The notes: generated from the letters alone by a model not told the origin. DNA of 64,000 nucleotides from UBA12545 sp051024685 (GCA_051024685.1 JAZHPA010000011.1:1-64000); one strand, 5' to 3'; positions 1 through 7,207 are shown, counted from the first letter of the stretch. Translations and numbers: made by a program.

Positions 1-77
1 TTTGGCTACCGCTCAGGTTTAGTCGCTCGCTTCCAAGCCTAAACAGGCCTGCCCTGCAAAAAGTGGGGATAACTCAG
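1..77 (+). repeat. MITE-like repeat, copy A (right end only)
   Basis: This is the right-hand end of the ~264-bp repeat family seen complete at 9838-10100 and 10402-10667. It ends in GGGGATAACTCAG, the same terminal inverted repeat, and shares the TCGCTCGCTTCCAAGCC block. The left part lies outside the window, so its target duplication cannot be checked. Confidence 0.85.
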
Positions 78-124
78 AAAAGGGCCCGACAACAGAAAGC
101 GTCATTATAAAGGGGGTTATGGCT

Positions 125-235
125 GTGTCCAGTGCGGTAGCTTACATTAAGCTGGAAGAGGCATTAAAAAAGCCGTGTTGCCCTCTCTGTCATATTGTCC
201 GAAGGTTCACGGGGAAGGCTGACGAAATTAAATAA
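125..235 (+). CDS. very small CxxC protein, possible gene remnant
   Basis: A 36-codon frame read from GTG (an in-frame ATG lies at 119). An AAAGGGGG stretch lies 8 bases before the GTG, which favours it over the ATG. The product carries a CCPLC metal-binding-like motif near its middle and basic residues after it. It resembles the N-terminal segment of larger CxxC proteins such as DUF6062, but it stops early, so it may be a truncated relic lying just after repeat copy A. The coding status is uncertain. Confidence 0.3.
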   Translation: MSSAVAYIKLEEALKKPCCPLCHIVRRFTGKADEIK

Positions 236-240
236 AGTAA

Positions 241-269
241 AACCGGGGAAACGGGAAGTTCCCCCGGTT
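241..269. terminator. bidirectional hairpin between convergent genes
   Basis: Arms AACCGGGG (241-248) and CCCCGGTT (262-269) form a GC-rich stem between the small plus-strand ORF and the minus-strand hsp20 gene. On the plus strand it is followed by GTTTG. It probably ends transcription from both sides. Confidence 0.6.
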
Positions 270-288
270 GTTTGCCTTAGCTTGCTTA

Positions 289-735
289 TTATTCCCCAAT
301 AGGGATATTTTTGCCGCGCCGTAGGCCGGCTTCTTTTTTAGGAAGCTTGACAGTTAAGAGGCCATTTTTATAGCTGGCTGTAATTTTGTCCTCATCTACA
401 CCCTCCAGATAGAACTTGCGCTCGATGCTGCCGCTCCTGCGTTCCTTGCGGATGAAGTTTTCCCTGCTTTCATCTATGGCTACTTCCTGTTTCACTGATA
501 TGGTAAGTACGTTGTCATCGTAGACAATCTGGATATTCTCTTTTTCCAGCCCGGGTAATTCGGCTTCCACGATGTACTCCCTATCGGTTTCCTTCACGTC
601 GGCTCTGAAGGGCTGACCCCATACCGGGATCAAGAATAGATCTTCGTTGAACAGGCGTTCAACAAAATTCTCCAGATCAGAGAATATCGGCCTTAAACCT
701 CTCCTCTTGCCATAAAAAGGTATCAGCCCAAACAT
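289..735 (-). CDS. Hsp20 family small heat-shock protein
   Basis: A 148-residue alpha-crystallin-type chaperone that holds unfolding proteins in the cytoplasm without ATP. The core domain runs from about residue 45 (FRADVKETDREYIVEAELPG) to the C-terminal beta-strand block with the typical NGLLTVKLPK motif, followed by a short tail with an IPI motif for oligomer contacts. An ATG 15 bases upstream is open, but GGAGGTGGGGGGA directly precedes the ATG at 735, so that start is chosen. A good promoter lies upstream on the same strand (798-826). It appears to be monocistronic. Confidence 0.95.
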   Translation of the reverse strand: MFGLIPFYGKRRGLRPIFSDLENFVERLFNEDLFLIPVWGQPFRADVKETDREYIVEAELPGLEKENIQIVYDDNVLTISVKQEVAIDESRENFIRKERRSGSIERKFYLEGVDEDKITASYKNGLLTVKLPKKEAGLRRGKNIPIGE

Positions 736-797
736 TCCCCCCACCTCCATCTCAATATTTTATGCTTTTATAAGTTTGGGGTTAGCTTACGCTTTTT

Positions 798-826
798 ATT
801 TTAGATTGATAGTCAACAAAAGTCAA
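798..826 (-). promoter_or_regulatory. sigma-A-type promoter of hsp20
   Basis: On the minus strand, TTGACT (821-826) and TAAAAT (798-803) are separated by exactly 17 bases. A CIRCE element (TTAGCACTC palindrome) was looked for and not seen, so HrcA control is not supported. Confidence 0.55.
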
Positions 827-1026
827 AGTCAAAAATGGTTAATAAAATCCTCTGGGAGTTGTTTGGCGCTTATGAGAGTTATTTTTTTCCTAAAATAACC
901 TTTGAGCTTAAAATTATAGCGTCAAGTAAAGGAAGCAGTTTTTAAAGAGGGGAGACCGGCGTTACGGGGGAGAAGATTTAGCCGGTCAACCCCGGCAACG
1001 GTCATCGAGCCATAACGGAGGCTGAA

Positions 1027-1686
1027 CTATATGCCATTCACGGTAAAAGATTGCCGCACATGAGCAAAAGAAGGGAAATATCGCGGAGTAGTCTTCAAAT
1101 ATTCCTTATACTTTTCTCCAAATAGTTCTAGCATTTCCTTTTCTTCACTTTTCGCCAGAGAATGATACTTCCAGATCAGTATAGGCCCCATAATTAAAGT
1201 AATTAAGGTGGGCCACTGGATTAAAAAGCTAATAATGATTAAGAAAAAGCCTGCATATTGAGGGTGGCGAATATATTTGTATATCCCGTCAGTCACCAAT
1301 TGTCCGCGGGCCTTATGAATTTTTTTCCACCCAATGTATATCATAATCAAAGCTATCACCAATAAAATGTCGGTACCTGGATGAACAATAAACGAAATAA
1401 TGGGAGAGTTACCCAAAAAAACCTTGAGCAGGTGTCCGTTGGAATGTGAAAACGGGTCCACTACGGGGTATTTTTCACCTAACCAGGAGGACAACAGGTA
1501 TATAGTCAAAGGGAAGCCGTACATTTCCGTAAACAGAGCGACAAAAAAGGCACTTAAAGCCCCCATACTCTTCCAGTCTCTTTTCGTTCTCGGCTTGAAT
1601 GCTGCAAGTACAATGAACGTCATGAATAGAATACTCCCTATTACAGCTGGCCAATATCCATACTCGTATACATTTCCATAACCCAT
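1027..1686 (-). CDS. isoprenylcysteine carboxylmethyltransferase-like membrane methyltransferase
   Basis: A 219-residue protein with about five hydrophobic segments, of the ICMT/PEMT-like superfamily (methyltransferases that use SAM at the membrane). The diagnostic block is in the C-terminal third: DGIYKYIRHPQYAGF, followed by a membrane hairpin and the EEKEMLELFGEKYKEY segment, which in the family form the SAM and acceptor site. The start at 1686 is chosen because AAAGGAG lies 8 bases before this ATG; an upstream ATG would add 29 non-membrane residues. Bacterial members methylate varied small acceptors, so the substrate is not known. It shares orientation with lgt and the rhodanese fragment. 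Confidence 0.85.
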   Translation of the reverse strand: MGYGNVYEYGYWPAVIGSILFMTFIVLAAFKPRTKRDWKSMGALSAFFVALFTEMYGFPLTIYLLSSWLGEKYPVVDPFSHSNGHLLKVFLGNSPIISFIVHPGTDILLVIALIMIYIGWKKIHKARGQLVTDGIYKYIRHPQYAGFFLIIISFLIQWPTLITLIMGPILIWKYHSLAKSEEKEMLELFGEKYKEYLKTTPRYFPSFAHVRQSFTVNGI

Positions 1687-1871
1687 ATCAACCGCTCCTT
1701 TCTTCAGCGAATTTGCCGCGATAATTGACTTCCAGTTCAAGAGAACTTGCCTTGGCAACTCCAACGGTGGCATAGCTTCCTGTGGTTCTAAAAGCTGCGA
1801 CGAACAAAATTTACCTCTCTGGTTGCGGGCCCAGGTTTTAGACTAAAGCTCATGTTTGCCGCTGTAGGAAT

Positions 1872-2747
1872 CTACGGCCCCAAACTGTAGAAAACAAGGA
1901 GAGATAATCCGATTAATAAACCTAACAGTACCAGCTGCCAAATCAGGTTATCCTCCATATTTGCTGCAATGCTCCTAATTTCACCAACTGTTGCTGCCTG
2001 GAGACTACCTGAGTCTACACCTGGCCTGGATCGATGCCTTAGCACTACACTTACCAGGACGGCAGCAATTATAAAGAGCAAGCTGGCTGCATGGGCCACC
2101 GACAAGGGGCCAAAGAATGGGGGATTGTAGCGAGTAAACTCTACTATTCCCCGGATAGCTGCGTATAGCGCCGTAAAGTGTAAGAATAGCTGCCCATCAT
2201 AGGTAATTTTTTTCCTTTTACGCCACAGGTAAAAGAAGAGGAAGTAGTCAAGGACAAACTCATAAACCTGCGCCGGGTGGAGCCATTGGCCGTATACCAG
2301 AACCCCCCAGGGCCAGGGTTTACTCATGGGCCGGCCAAAGACATCACAGCCTATCCTGCCGATAGCAATGCCCAGGGCCAATCCCGGTGCTACGGTATCT
2401 GCTAAACGCCAGAAGGGTATCCGGTAAAGCCTGCTAAACAGCAGGCCTGCTAATATACCCCCGATAATTGCTCCATGGATGGAAAGGCCGCCCTCTTGAA
2501 GATGGAAGAACTTCCAGGGATTTTGCCAGTAATATACCGGGTCGGCAATAAGAACGTAACCGATCCGGGCTCCCACGATTCCTAAAATTATAGCCCATAA
2601 AGCAAAATCCAGTATCTTTTCTGCATTTAACCCCTTGCGCTTTGCTTCCCGGTAAATTATAAAGACAGCTGCCAGCGTGCCCAGGGCGATCATAAAACCG
2701 AAAGTATTAATTGGTAAGGGACCTAAATAAAAAAGTACCCGCCGCAT
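1872..2747 (-). CDS. lgt: Lgt-family prolipoprotein diacylglyceryl transferase, atypical active site
   Basis: A 291-residue polytopic protein of the Lgt family, which transfers diacylglycerol from phosphatidylglycerol to the lipobox cysteine of prolipoproteins. The family layout is present: GARIGYVL near residue 60, EGGLSIHG with His91, GRIG with Arg131, HPAQVYE near 157 and the RGIVEFTR block. However, the normally invariant Asn of GR-x-x-NF-x-NGE is Cys134 here (GRIGCDVFG), and the NGE triad is missing. In E. coli Lgt that Asn (N146) is described as essential. This is therefore probably a divergent paralogue with altered activity rather than the housekeeping enzyme. AAAGGGG precedes the ATG. 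Confidence 0.85.
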   Translation of the reverse strand: MRRVLFYLGPLPINTFGFMIALGTLAAVFIIYREAKRKGLNAEKILDFALWAIILGIVGARIGYVLIADPVYYWQNPWKFFHLQEGGLSIHGAIIGGILAGLLFSRLYRIPFWRLADTVAPGLALGIAIGRIGCDVFGRPMSKPWPWGVLVYGQWLHPAQVYEFVLDYFLFFYLWRKRKKITYDGQLFLHFTALYAAIRGIVEFTRYNPPFFGPLSVAHAASLLFIIAAVLVSVVLRHRSRPGVDSGSLQAATVGEIRSIAANMEDNLIWQLVLLGLLIGLSLLVFYSLGP

Positions 2748-2853
2748 TCGCTACCCCTTTCTAACGTAAACCTCTTCCCAGCCGGCATTCAATTGCTCCT
2801 TTTTTCCAGATACCGGGCCATTTTTGCCGCGAACCTCAGGTACTACTTTTGTC

Positions 2854-3075
2854 CTACGCCAGTTTTTTCACGGGTGCTCTTGCCACCAAAGCTCCCTCCA
2901 GGTCGATATACTCGTTAATGCCTCCATGAAGAATGGCAACCCTATAACCCAACAGGGTAAGCAGTGCCCCTATAAGCGAGGCTCTCTGTCCGGTATTACA
3001 GACAAGAAGCAAAGTCTTTGCTTTAGGAATCCACCATTTTAGATACCCAATACGGGTATCTAGTATTGAATTCAT
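2854..3075 (-). pseudogene. rhodanese-like domain, N-terminally truncated
   Basis: A 73-codon frame holding only the C-terminal half of a rhodanese (sulfurtransferase) domain. The active-site loop CNTGQRAS is intact and is followed by the usual LLGYRVAILHGGINEY helix-strand block. The N-terminal half with its DVR...GHIPGA elements is missing. The first ATG overlaps the expected transcription start of a strong promoter (3080-3108) and has no ribosome binding site, and a palindromic operator lies inside the frame (3040-3062). The most likely reading is an internal deletion that joined the promoter-operator region to the rhodanese 3' half. A short functional protein starting downstream cannot be excluded. 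Confidence 0.6.
3040..3062. promoter_or_regulatory. CsoR/CstR-type palindromic operator
   Basis: Perfect 9-base arms TAGATACCC and GGGTATCTA are separated by 5 bases. It is the same ATACCC-N5-GGGTAT design as the three copper-locus sites at 6352-6374, 6662-6678 and 7167-7183. It lies just downstream of the minus-strand promoter at 3080-3108, next to a sulfurtransferase fragment, which fits a persulfide-responsive CstR-type or CsoR-type repressor (inference). Confidence 0.65.
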
Positions 3076-3079
3076 TTAA

Positions 3080-3108
3080 ATTATATTTTACACGGCATCC
3101 GGTGTCAA
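3080..3108 (-). promoter_or_regulatory. consensus sigma-A promoter driving the rhodanese fragment
   Basis: On the minus strand TTGACA (3103-3108) and TATAAT (3080-3085) are both perfect consensus hexamers with a 17-base spacer. The operator palindrome at 3040-3062 sits about 10-30 bases after the predicted start point. Such a strong promoter normally needs a repressor. Confidence 0.75.
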
Positions 3109-3346
3109 GGAACTTCACAACAACTACAACATTACCTGGCAGACCCTTTTACCACAAATAATTCTCCTGGAGTTGGCAATAGGCGGGGTGATGCAACGGC
3201 GGAATGCCCGAAACTTTTCGGCAGGGGTATAACAGGGTGATGAGGGTGAGATTTTTCTTCAGACAAGCAGGTCGTGGGATGGAGGAAGGTGTGCATAAAT
3301 TAGCCATATAAGGTATATCCTACAGCTAGTGGAGGAGGTGATAGAA

Positions 3347-3517
3347 GTGCCCCGTATCAAGTGCTCGGTAGACGACTGCCTTTACCAGGAAGGCAGTGAG
3401 TGCAAGGCATCCAGTATCCAGGTTCGCCCGACGGCCATGAATCACATGACCACGGTGTCCGATGATACGGCATGTGGAACTTTTATACCCAGACATACGG
3501 GCGTAATGAAAAAATGA
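3347..3517 (+). CDS. DUF1540 domain small cysteine-rich protein
   Basis: A 56-residue protein matching the DUF1540 pattern: CSVDDCLYQEGSECKASSIQV, a later AxGTF block and four cysteines that probably bind a metal ion. The family is typical of spore-forming Firmicutes and its role is unknown. The start is the GTG at 3347 because GGAGGAGGTGA lies just before it; the upstream in-frame GTG at 3329 would overlap that ribosome binding site. It is monocistronic and followed by a hairpin. Confidence 0.85.
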   Translation: MPRIKCSVDDCLYQEGSECKASSIQVRPTAMNHMTTVSDDTACGTFIPRHTGVMKK

Positions 3518-3526
3518 AAAAATAAG

Positions 3527-3568
3527 AGAGTTAAAGGCTCCGCCGCCAGGGACGGGGCCTTTAACTCT
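3527..3568 (+). terminator. hairpin terminator after DUF1540 gene
   Basis: Perfect 12-base arms AGAGTTAAAGGC (3527-3538) and GCCTTTAACTCT (3557-3568) lie immediately after the DUF1540 stop. There is no clear T-run on the plus strand, so termination efficiency is uncertain. Confidence 0.6.
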
Positions 3569-3654
3569 AAGAGGATTTCAAATTATATAATATTCCAACC
3601 CAGGCAGTACCCAAGGGCGATGTGCAGGCCCATGGTAATGTATAGGCCAGGAGC

Positions 3655-3731
3655 TTGCGCCTTTCCAAGCTCATAGTTTCCGGCATGGTCAGGGTCAGCT
3701 TGTACCCCTTGGCGGCCGCTACCATGGCCAA
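3655..3731 (-). pseudogene. cysK-like (cysteine synthase) fragment
   Basis: Read on the minus strand, this stretch encodes AMVAAAKGYKLTLTMPETMS followed by LERRKLL. This is clearly the segment after the PLP phosphate-binding loop of an O-acetylserine sulfhydrylase (compare VVAAAKGYRLILTMPENMS in the intact cysK at 11145-12086). The homology is cut on both sides. The following ~60 bases can be read in another frame as a hydrophobic tail (ITMGLHIALGYCLGW) ending in a stop, which suggests a second gene scrap was joined here. There is no start and no ribosome binding site. Confidence 0.7.
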
Positions 3732-3783
3732 TTATGCAGTAATTTTATCACTTTAGTATACTATTCATCAAGAAGATTTTAAT

Positions 3784-3952
3784 CTGAGTTATCCCTACTT
3801 TTCGCTGTGGTGGCCTGCTTAGGCTTCAAGCGAGCGACTAAAATCGAGCGGTCGCCAAACTTAACGAGATTGGAAGAGGAGGCGGACCCGATGGCATGGA
3901 GGCCCGAGGCCGGCAATGGAGACAGGATGTCGAATTTGCCGGGAAGTCCGCC
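3784..3952 (-). repeat. MITE-like repeat, copy B (truncated, inverted)
   Basis: This is the right 169 bases of the ~264-bp repeat in reverse orientation. It begins with CTGAGTTATCCC, shares AAGCGAGCGACTAAA with the other copies, and carries the GACAGGATGTCGAATTTGCC core. Similarity to copies C and D stops at GTCCGCC (3952), so the left half was lost. No matching target duplication was found. Confidence 0.8.
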
Positions 3953-4270
3953 TTGTAGTTTTTGTAATGAAAAGGGCGAAGGAAAAGGGCCCTTGACAAC
4001 TTTTCCTGGTCGAGGTAAAATCGAACCAAATTCCAACTAAAACGATAGAAAAACTTAATTATCAGTGGGGGGTTAAGGTGATGAGTATCAACGCCTGTGA
4101 AGAGCGGGAGACCATTTTTCCGTACCTGGCTTGATTCCGGGTAGGGTAAGGTTATAGGGGCAGGTAGTGATGCCGGCCAAAAGCTTAAAGGAACCTTTTT
4201 TACCATAATGCTTCTACAGCGATACAAAAAAACTGCCTGCGGGCTTCGCCAATAAAGAGGGGGGAGAAAA
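3953..4270. other. intergenic region upstream of the YeiH-type gene
   Basis: No convincing gene is seen. A GGGGGGTTAAGGTG site precedes a 17-codon ATG frame at 4081-4134 that resembles no known peptide; it may be the first codons of a lost gene. The rest shows no promoter of quality and no recognisable leader RNA. Confidence 0.4.
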
Positions 4271-5731
4271 ATGGTTCAAGAGGTCAAAACAAACCGCTCG
4301 CCGCTTTTGAAAAGTGAGGATTGGTGGGCAGTATGGATCGGGTTATTCATTGTTTTCCTTGGTCTGTTGAAGGTAACCGGCGTTGACGCCATTGGCTGGG
4401 TGGTTAAAACCAATATATGGCTCGATCTTTCCAGGGCCCTCGCTCCGGTTTCGGAGGTGTACAGGGGTGTTCACGGTGTGGTCTCACTTTTTCTTACTTA
4501 TCTCTTTATCACAGCAATCCTCGCTCTTGGCGTGGCTGCCATGGGAGGCAATGTCAGGCGCTTCGTTGCGGGGTTTACCATTATCTTCTTCATTACGTAC
4601 CTCAGCCTGATTATCGGTAACTACGCCTATATTGCGGCAACGCCGGACCAGTTGGCCAAAGTGAATATTCCCTGGTCCCTGGGGATGACCGGGGAGGCGG
4701 GATTTATTATCGCCCTAATCGTGGGTTTAATTATCGGCAACTTTTTCCCGGGGCTAACAAGATATCTGCAGGAAGCTACCAGGCCCGATTGGTTTGTAAA
4801 GACAGCCATCGTTATCCTTGGTGCTAAAATCGGACTTGCGGCCCTTCAGTCTACGGGCCTGGCCGCCCGGGTAATCTGGCGAGGCTTATTTGCTATCGTC
4901 GAAGCTTACTTGATTTACTGGCCCATTGTCTACTTTGTTTCCCGCAAGTACTTTAAATTCACCCCTGAATGGGCCGCACCCCTGGCCTCCGGCATTTCGA
5001 TTTGCGGTGTTTCGGCAGCCATTGCCACCGGTGGTGCCATCAAGGCGAGACCAGTTGTGCCCATTATTGTTTCTTCCCTGGTTGTTATTTTTGCCGTCGT
5101 AGAGCTGCTAATTTTGCCCTTTGCCGCCCAGGCCTGGCTCTACAAGGAACCTATGGTCGCCGCGGCCTGGATGGGGTTGGCTGTCAAGACCGACGGGGCG
5201 GCGGCGGCGAGTGGCGCCATGGTCGATGCCCTGATCAGGAGTAAGGCCGCCGGCGCCCTGGGTATCAGGTGGCAAGAGGGCTGGATGTTGATGACCACTA
5301 CGACCGTCAAGGTCTTTATTGATATCTTTATTGCTGTCTGGGCCTTCATCCTGGCTGTGGTCTGGTCCTGGAAAATTGACAGGCGGGGTGAAAAAGTAAC
5401 GGCCGGCGAAATATGGTTGCGGTTCCCGAAATTCGTTCTCGGTTATGCCGCCCTTTTTATCGCCATGCCCCTCCTTGGCTCAACTGCCGATAAAGGAACC
5501 CTCAAGCTTTTAAGTGCAGGTGTTGGCCAGGCCGATACCTTGCGCGGCATCTTTTTTGCTCTAACCTTTTTCACCATCGGCTTAATTTCTGACTTTAGGA
5601 AACTGTGGGGAGAAGGCATGGGCAAGCTGGCTGTGGTCTATGTAATTTCCCTGTTTGGCTTTATTATTTGGATTGGCCTTTTAATTTCCTGGCTCTTGTT
5701 CCGGGGGATAACCCCACCGCCAATAGCATAA
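4271..5731 (+). CDS. YeiH/UPF0324-type putative sulfate exporter family membrane protein
   Basis: A 486-residue protein with about 12 hydrophobic segments. The family marker is SGISICGVSAAIATGGAI around residue 240-257, equivalent to the GTSICGxSAI motif of the YeiH (Cons_hypoth698) family, preceded by VILGAKIGL. The family is annotated as putative sulfate or anion exporters, but transport has rarely been shown directly. It is longer than the ~340-residue YeiH norm because of an N-terminal extension with extra membrane segments. GGGGGGAGAAAA precedes the ATG. A 49-residue single-span protein follows 16 bases downstream and is probably cotranscribed. The substrate is unknown. Confidence 0.8.
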   Translation: MVQEVKTNRSPLLKSEDWWAVWIGLFIVFLGLLKVTGVDAIGWVVKTNIWLDLSRALAPVSEVYRGVHGVVSLFLTYLFITAILALGVAAMGGNVRRFVAGFTIIFFITYLSLIIGNYAYIAATPDQLAKVNIPWSLGMTGEAGFIIALIVGLIIGNFFPGLTRYLQEATRPDWFVKTAIVILGAKIGLAALQSTGLAARVIWRGLFAIVEAYLIYWPIVYFVSRKYFKFTPEWAAPLASGISICGVSAAIATGGAIKARPVVPIIVSSLVVIFAVVELLILPFAAQAWLYKEPMVAAAWMGLAVKTDGAAAASGAMVDALIRSKAAGALGIRWQEGWMLMTTTTVKVFIDIFIAVWAFILAVVWSWKIDRRGEKVTAGEIWLRFPKFVLGYAALFIAMPLLGSTADKGTLKLLSAGVGQADTLRGIFFALTFFTIGLISDFRKLWGEGMGKLAVVYVISLFGFIIWIGLLISWLLFRGITPPPIA

Positions 5732-5747
5732 AAAAGGGGGAACAAAC

Positions 5748-5897
5748 ATGGACACAAACATGGACAACAAAGAACACCTGCTTCAAGGGGAACAATGGTT
5801 TGATTTGCTTCCTGCCGAGAAAAAGTTAATAGGCTACAGTCTGGGGATGGGGATCGCTCTTCTAGTTATAATGTTTTTCCTAACTCGTACTGTTTAG
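5748..5897 (+). CDS. small single-pass membrane protein
   Basis: A 49-residue protein: about 29 polar N-terminal residues, then a hydrophobic helix (LGMGIALLVIMFFL) and a short positive tail. AAAAAGGGGG precedes the ATG by about 8 bases, and the gene lies 16 bases after the YeiH-type transporter, so it is probably the last gene of that transcript. It may be an accessory subunit of the transporter; this is inferred only from position. Confidence 0.6.
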   Translation: MDTNMDNKEHLLQGEQWFDLLPAEKKLIGYSLGMGIALLVIMFFLTRTV

Positions 5898-6051
5898 GAG
5901 CTGGCTTCCTACGGTTACTAATAAGGCGGTTCCCCTTTAGTAATAGTTCATGGGGTTAGTGGGCTCGCCACGGAGTAAAACCATGTATAATCCAAAGGGG
6001 GGCCTGTACTCCAGCCCGTTGACCCGACCCGGCCGATTACCTGCCCCTTTT

Positions 6052-6303
6052 TTACTTCCTGTCTACTTCGGGCTGATCATTTCTGCGGGTATCCTTTTGT
6101 TCCCCATGCTGACATTCACTATGGTTATGGCCCCCCATCATGAAAAGGTGCATGAGGGGACAGAGCAAAAACAATAACCAGGCCCAACTACCACCTGACG
6201 TGCTATCACTTGTAGCTGCACCGCGAGCCAATAAGAAAAACACAGCCACCATCATCAGGCCACAACCCAGGAGCATTAACAAGCCATGTTTTCTATGGTT
6301 CAT
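6052..6303 (-). CDS. DUF2933-type small membrane protein
   Basis: An 83-residue protein: short basic N-terminus MNHRKHG, one membrane helix, a linker, then the WLLFLLCPLMHLFMM helix and a His-rich tail (MMGGHNHSECQHGE). This is the DUF2933 pattern, common near copper-resistance genes. The His/Met/Cys residues after the second helix suggest metal contact (inference). GAGGAGGG precedes the ATG at 6303; the longer frame would run back through the promoter. Its promoter carries a CsoR-type palindrome between -35 and -10 (6350-6378), placing it in the same regulon as copA. Confidence 0.75.
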   Translation of the reverse strand: MNHRKHGLLMLLGCGLMMVAVFFLLARGAATSDSTSGGSWAWLLFLLCPLMHLFMMGGHNHSECQHGEQKDTRRNDQPEVDRK

Positions 6304-6349
6304 CCCCAGTCCCTCCTCATTCCTAGCTAATAAGATATAGGCTACTTCC

Positions 6350-6378
6350 AGCATATACCCCGACCGGGTATATGTCAA
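6350..6378 (-). promoter_or_regulatory. operator-containing promoter of the DUF2933 gene
   Basis: On the minus strand TTGACA (6373-6378) and TATGCT (6350-6355) have a 17-base spacer. The spacer contains the palindrome CATATACCC-N5-GGGTATATG (6352-6374, perfect 9-base arms), so repressor binding would block RNA polymerase directly. The layout nearly matches the promoter at 6655-6684. Confidence 0.75.
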
Positions 6379-6654
6379 GACAGAGATACTATCTTTCAAA
6401 CTTTCCTCATATTCTTCACAGTCGGCCTTTAGTATCAGGTGGAAGGTGTTTTGAGCCGGGCAGCCTTTTGCTCAGTCTGCCCCTGAGCTACAGGGTATTA
6501 TTCGTGATAGATAGTCGGCACCTTGCCTGGGGTCCCTCCAGCACCCGCCGGTGTATTGCCTCCCCTAGCAGATCCATCAGCATCACCATTGCCTGGATAG
6601 CAATTATTAATGTCAACACCTTAAGATTCAGTATGAAATTTTTATAAAACTACC
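6379..6654. other. spacer between divergent operator promoters, possible gene scrap
   Basis: No confident gene is seen. On the minus strand one frame (about 6488-6620) reads as a short hydrophobic then basic peptide (LTLIIAIQAMVMLMDLLGEA) with a normal-looking composition but no start or ribosome binding site. It may be the end of a deleted membrane protein. Confidence 0.3.
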
Positions 6655-6684
6655 TTGACATATACCCATGGGGGGTATTATGAT
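6655..6684 (+). promoter_or_regulatory. operator-containing promoter upstream of an 18-codon ORF
   Basis: TTGACA (6655-6660) and TATGAT (6679-6684) have an 18-base spacer (TATTAT at 6676 is an alternative -10). The palindrome ATACCC-N5-GGGTAT at 6662-6678 fills the spacer. The first 13 bases, TTGACATATACCC, are identical to those of the DUF2933 promoter. Confidence 0.75.
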
Positions 6685-6741
6685 GGATGGTGTTAAAGTT
6701 ACCTTACAAGGCCCATTCCAACGGGAAAGGGGGAAGTAGCT

Positions 6742-6798
6742 ATGTTGAGGAAAAAGTACATGTTAAGGCCTGTAGCTCACTGCAGTGAAGGGCATTAG
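6742..6798 (+). CDS. 18-residue Cys/His peptide ORF under a CsoR-type promoter
   Basis: The frame reads MLRKKYMLRPVAHCSEGH. An AAAGGGGGAAG ribosome binding site lies about 5-8 bases before the ATG. It is the only ORF between an operator-bearing promoter (6655-6684) and a strong terminator (6859-6908), so the transcript is a ~200-nucleotide unit. The peptide is basic at its start and ends in H-C-S-E-G-H, which could bind copper. It could equally be the surviving start of a shortened gene, or the RNA itself may be the product. No family was recognised. Confidence 0.4.
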   Translation: MLRKKYMLRPVAHCSEGH

Positions 6799-6858
6799 CC
6801 TTTGGTCCTGGGCAAGACCGTAAACTGCAGCCCACTTTAACTTTAACTCCTAAGTACC

Positions 6859-6908
6859 GCCCCGCACCAAGACAAAAATTTTTGCGGTTTGGTGTGGGGC
6901 ATTTTCTT
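6859..6908 (+). terminator. Rho-independent terminator of the copper-locus small transcript
   Basis: Arms GCCCCGCACCAA (6859-6870) and TTGGTGTGGGGC (6889-6900) pair over 12 bases with one G-U, and an AAAAATTTTT extension lies inside the loop. ATTTTCTT follows. It separates the small transcript from copA. Confidence 0.85.
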
Positions 6909-7128
6909 ATTAAAACTTATTAGAGCCTACTTGAAGGCTGGGGTCAGGGCAGATGGTATCTGCATAACTCCGAATAACCTGAGGAAGGGGCCCCGCAAAG
7001 GGGCCGTTAAGCCTGCTGTTAAGGACCTATAGGAACGCGGGGTACAAATTCTTTTTATAGTCCAAACCGGGTAAATAAAATTTCCACCTAGGGGATAAAA
7101 TAAAAATTGATTATAAATGAGGAAAGTC

Positions 7129-7183
7129 TTGACGGTCTTTAAGGCAAGGTCTATATTGGTTTTAGAATACCCCTAAGGGGTAT
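7129..7183 (+). promoter_or_regulatory. copA promoter with CsoR-type operator
   Basis: TTGACG (7129-7134) and TATATT (7152-7157) are separated by 17 bases. The palindrome ATACCC-CTAAG-GGGTAT (7167-7183) covers the predicted start point. The sequence closely resembles known CsoR operators, which release the copper-exporter promoter when CsoR binds Cu(I). No csoR gene is visible in this window. Confidence 0.8.
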
Positions 7184-7207
7184 ATGTCGAAAAAGGGGAG
7201 GTTGCTT

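Noticed and set aside
750..860. CIRCE/HrcA control of hsp20
   Set aside because: No TTAGCACTC-N9-GAGTGCTAA palindrome is present; only a sigma-A-like promoter was seen.
6372..6647. 91-codon plus-strand ORF between the operator promoters
   Set aside because: It starts inside the DUF2933 promoter and operator, and has no ribosome binding site or family-like motif.
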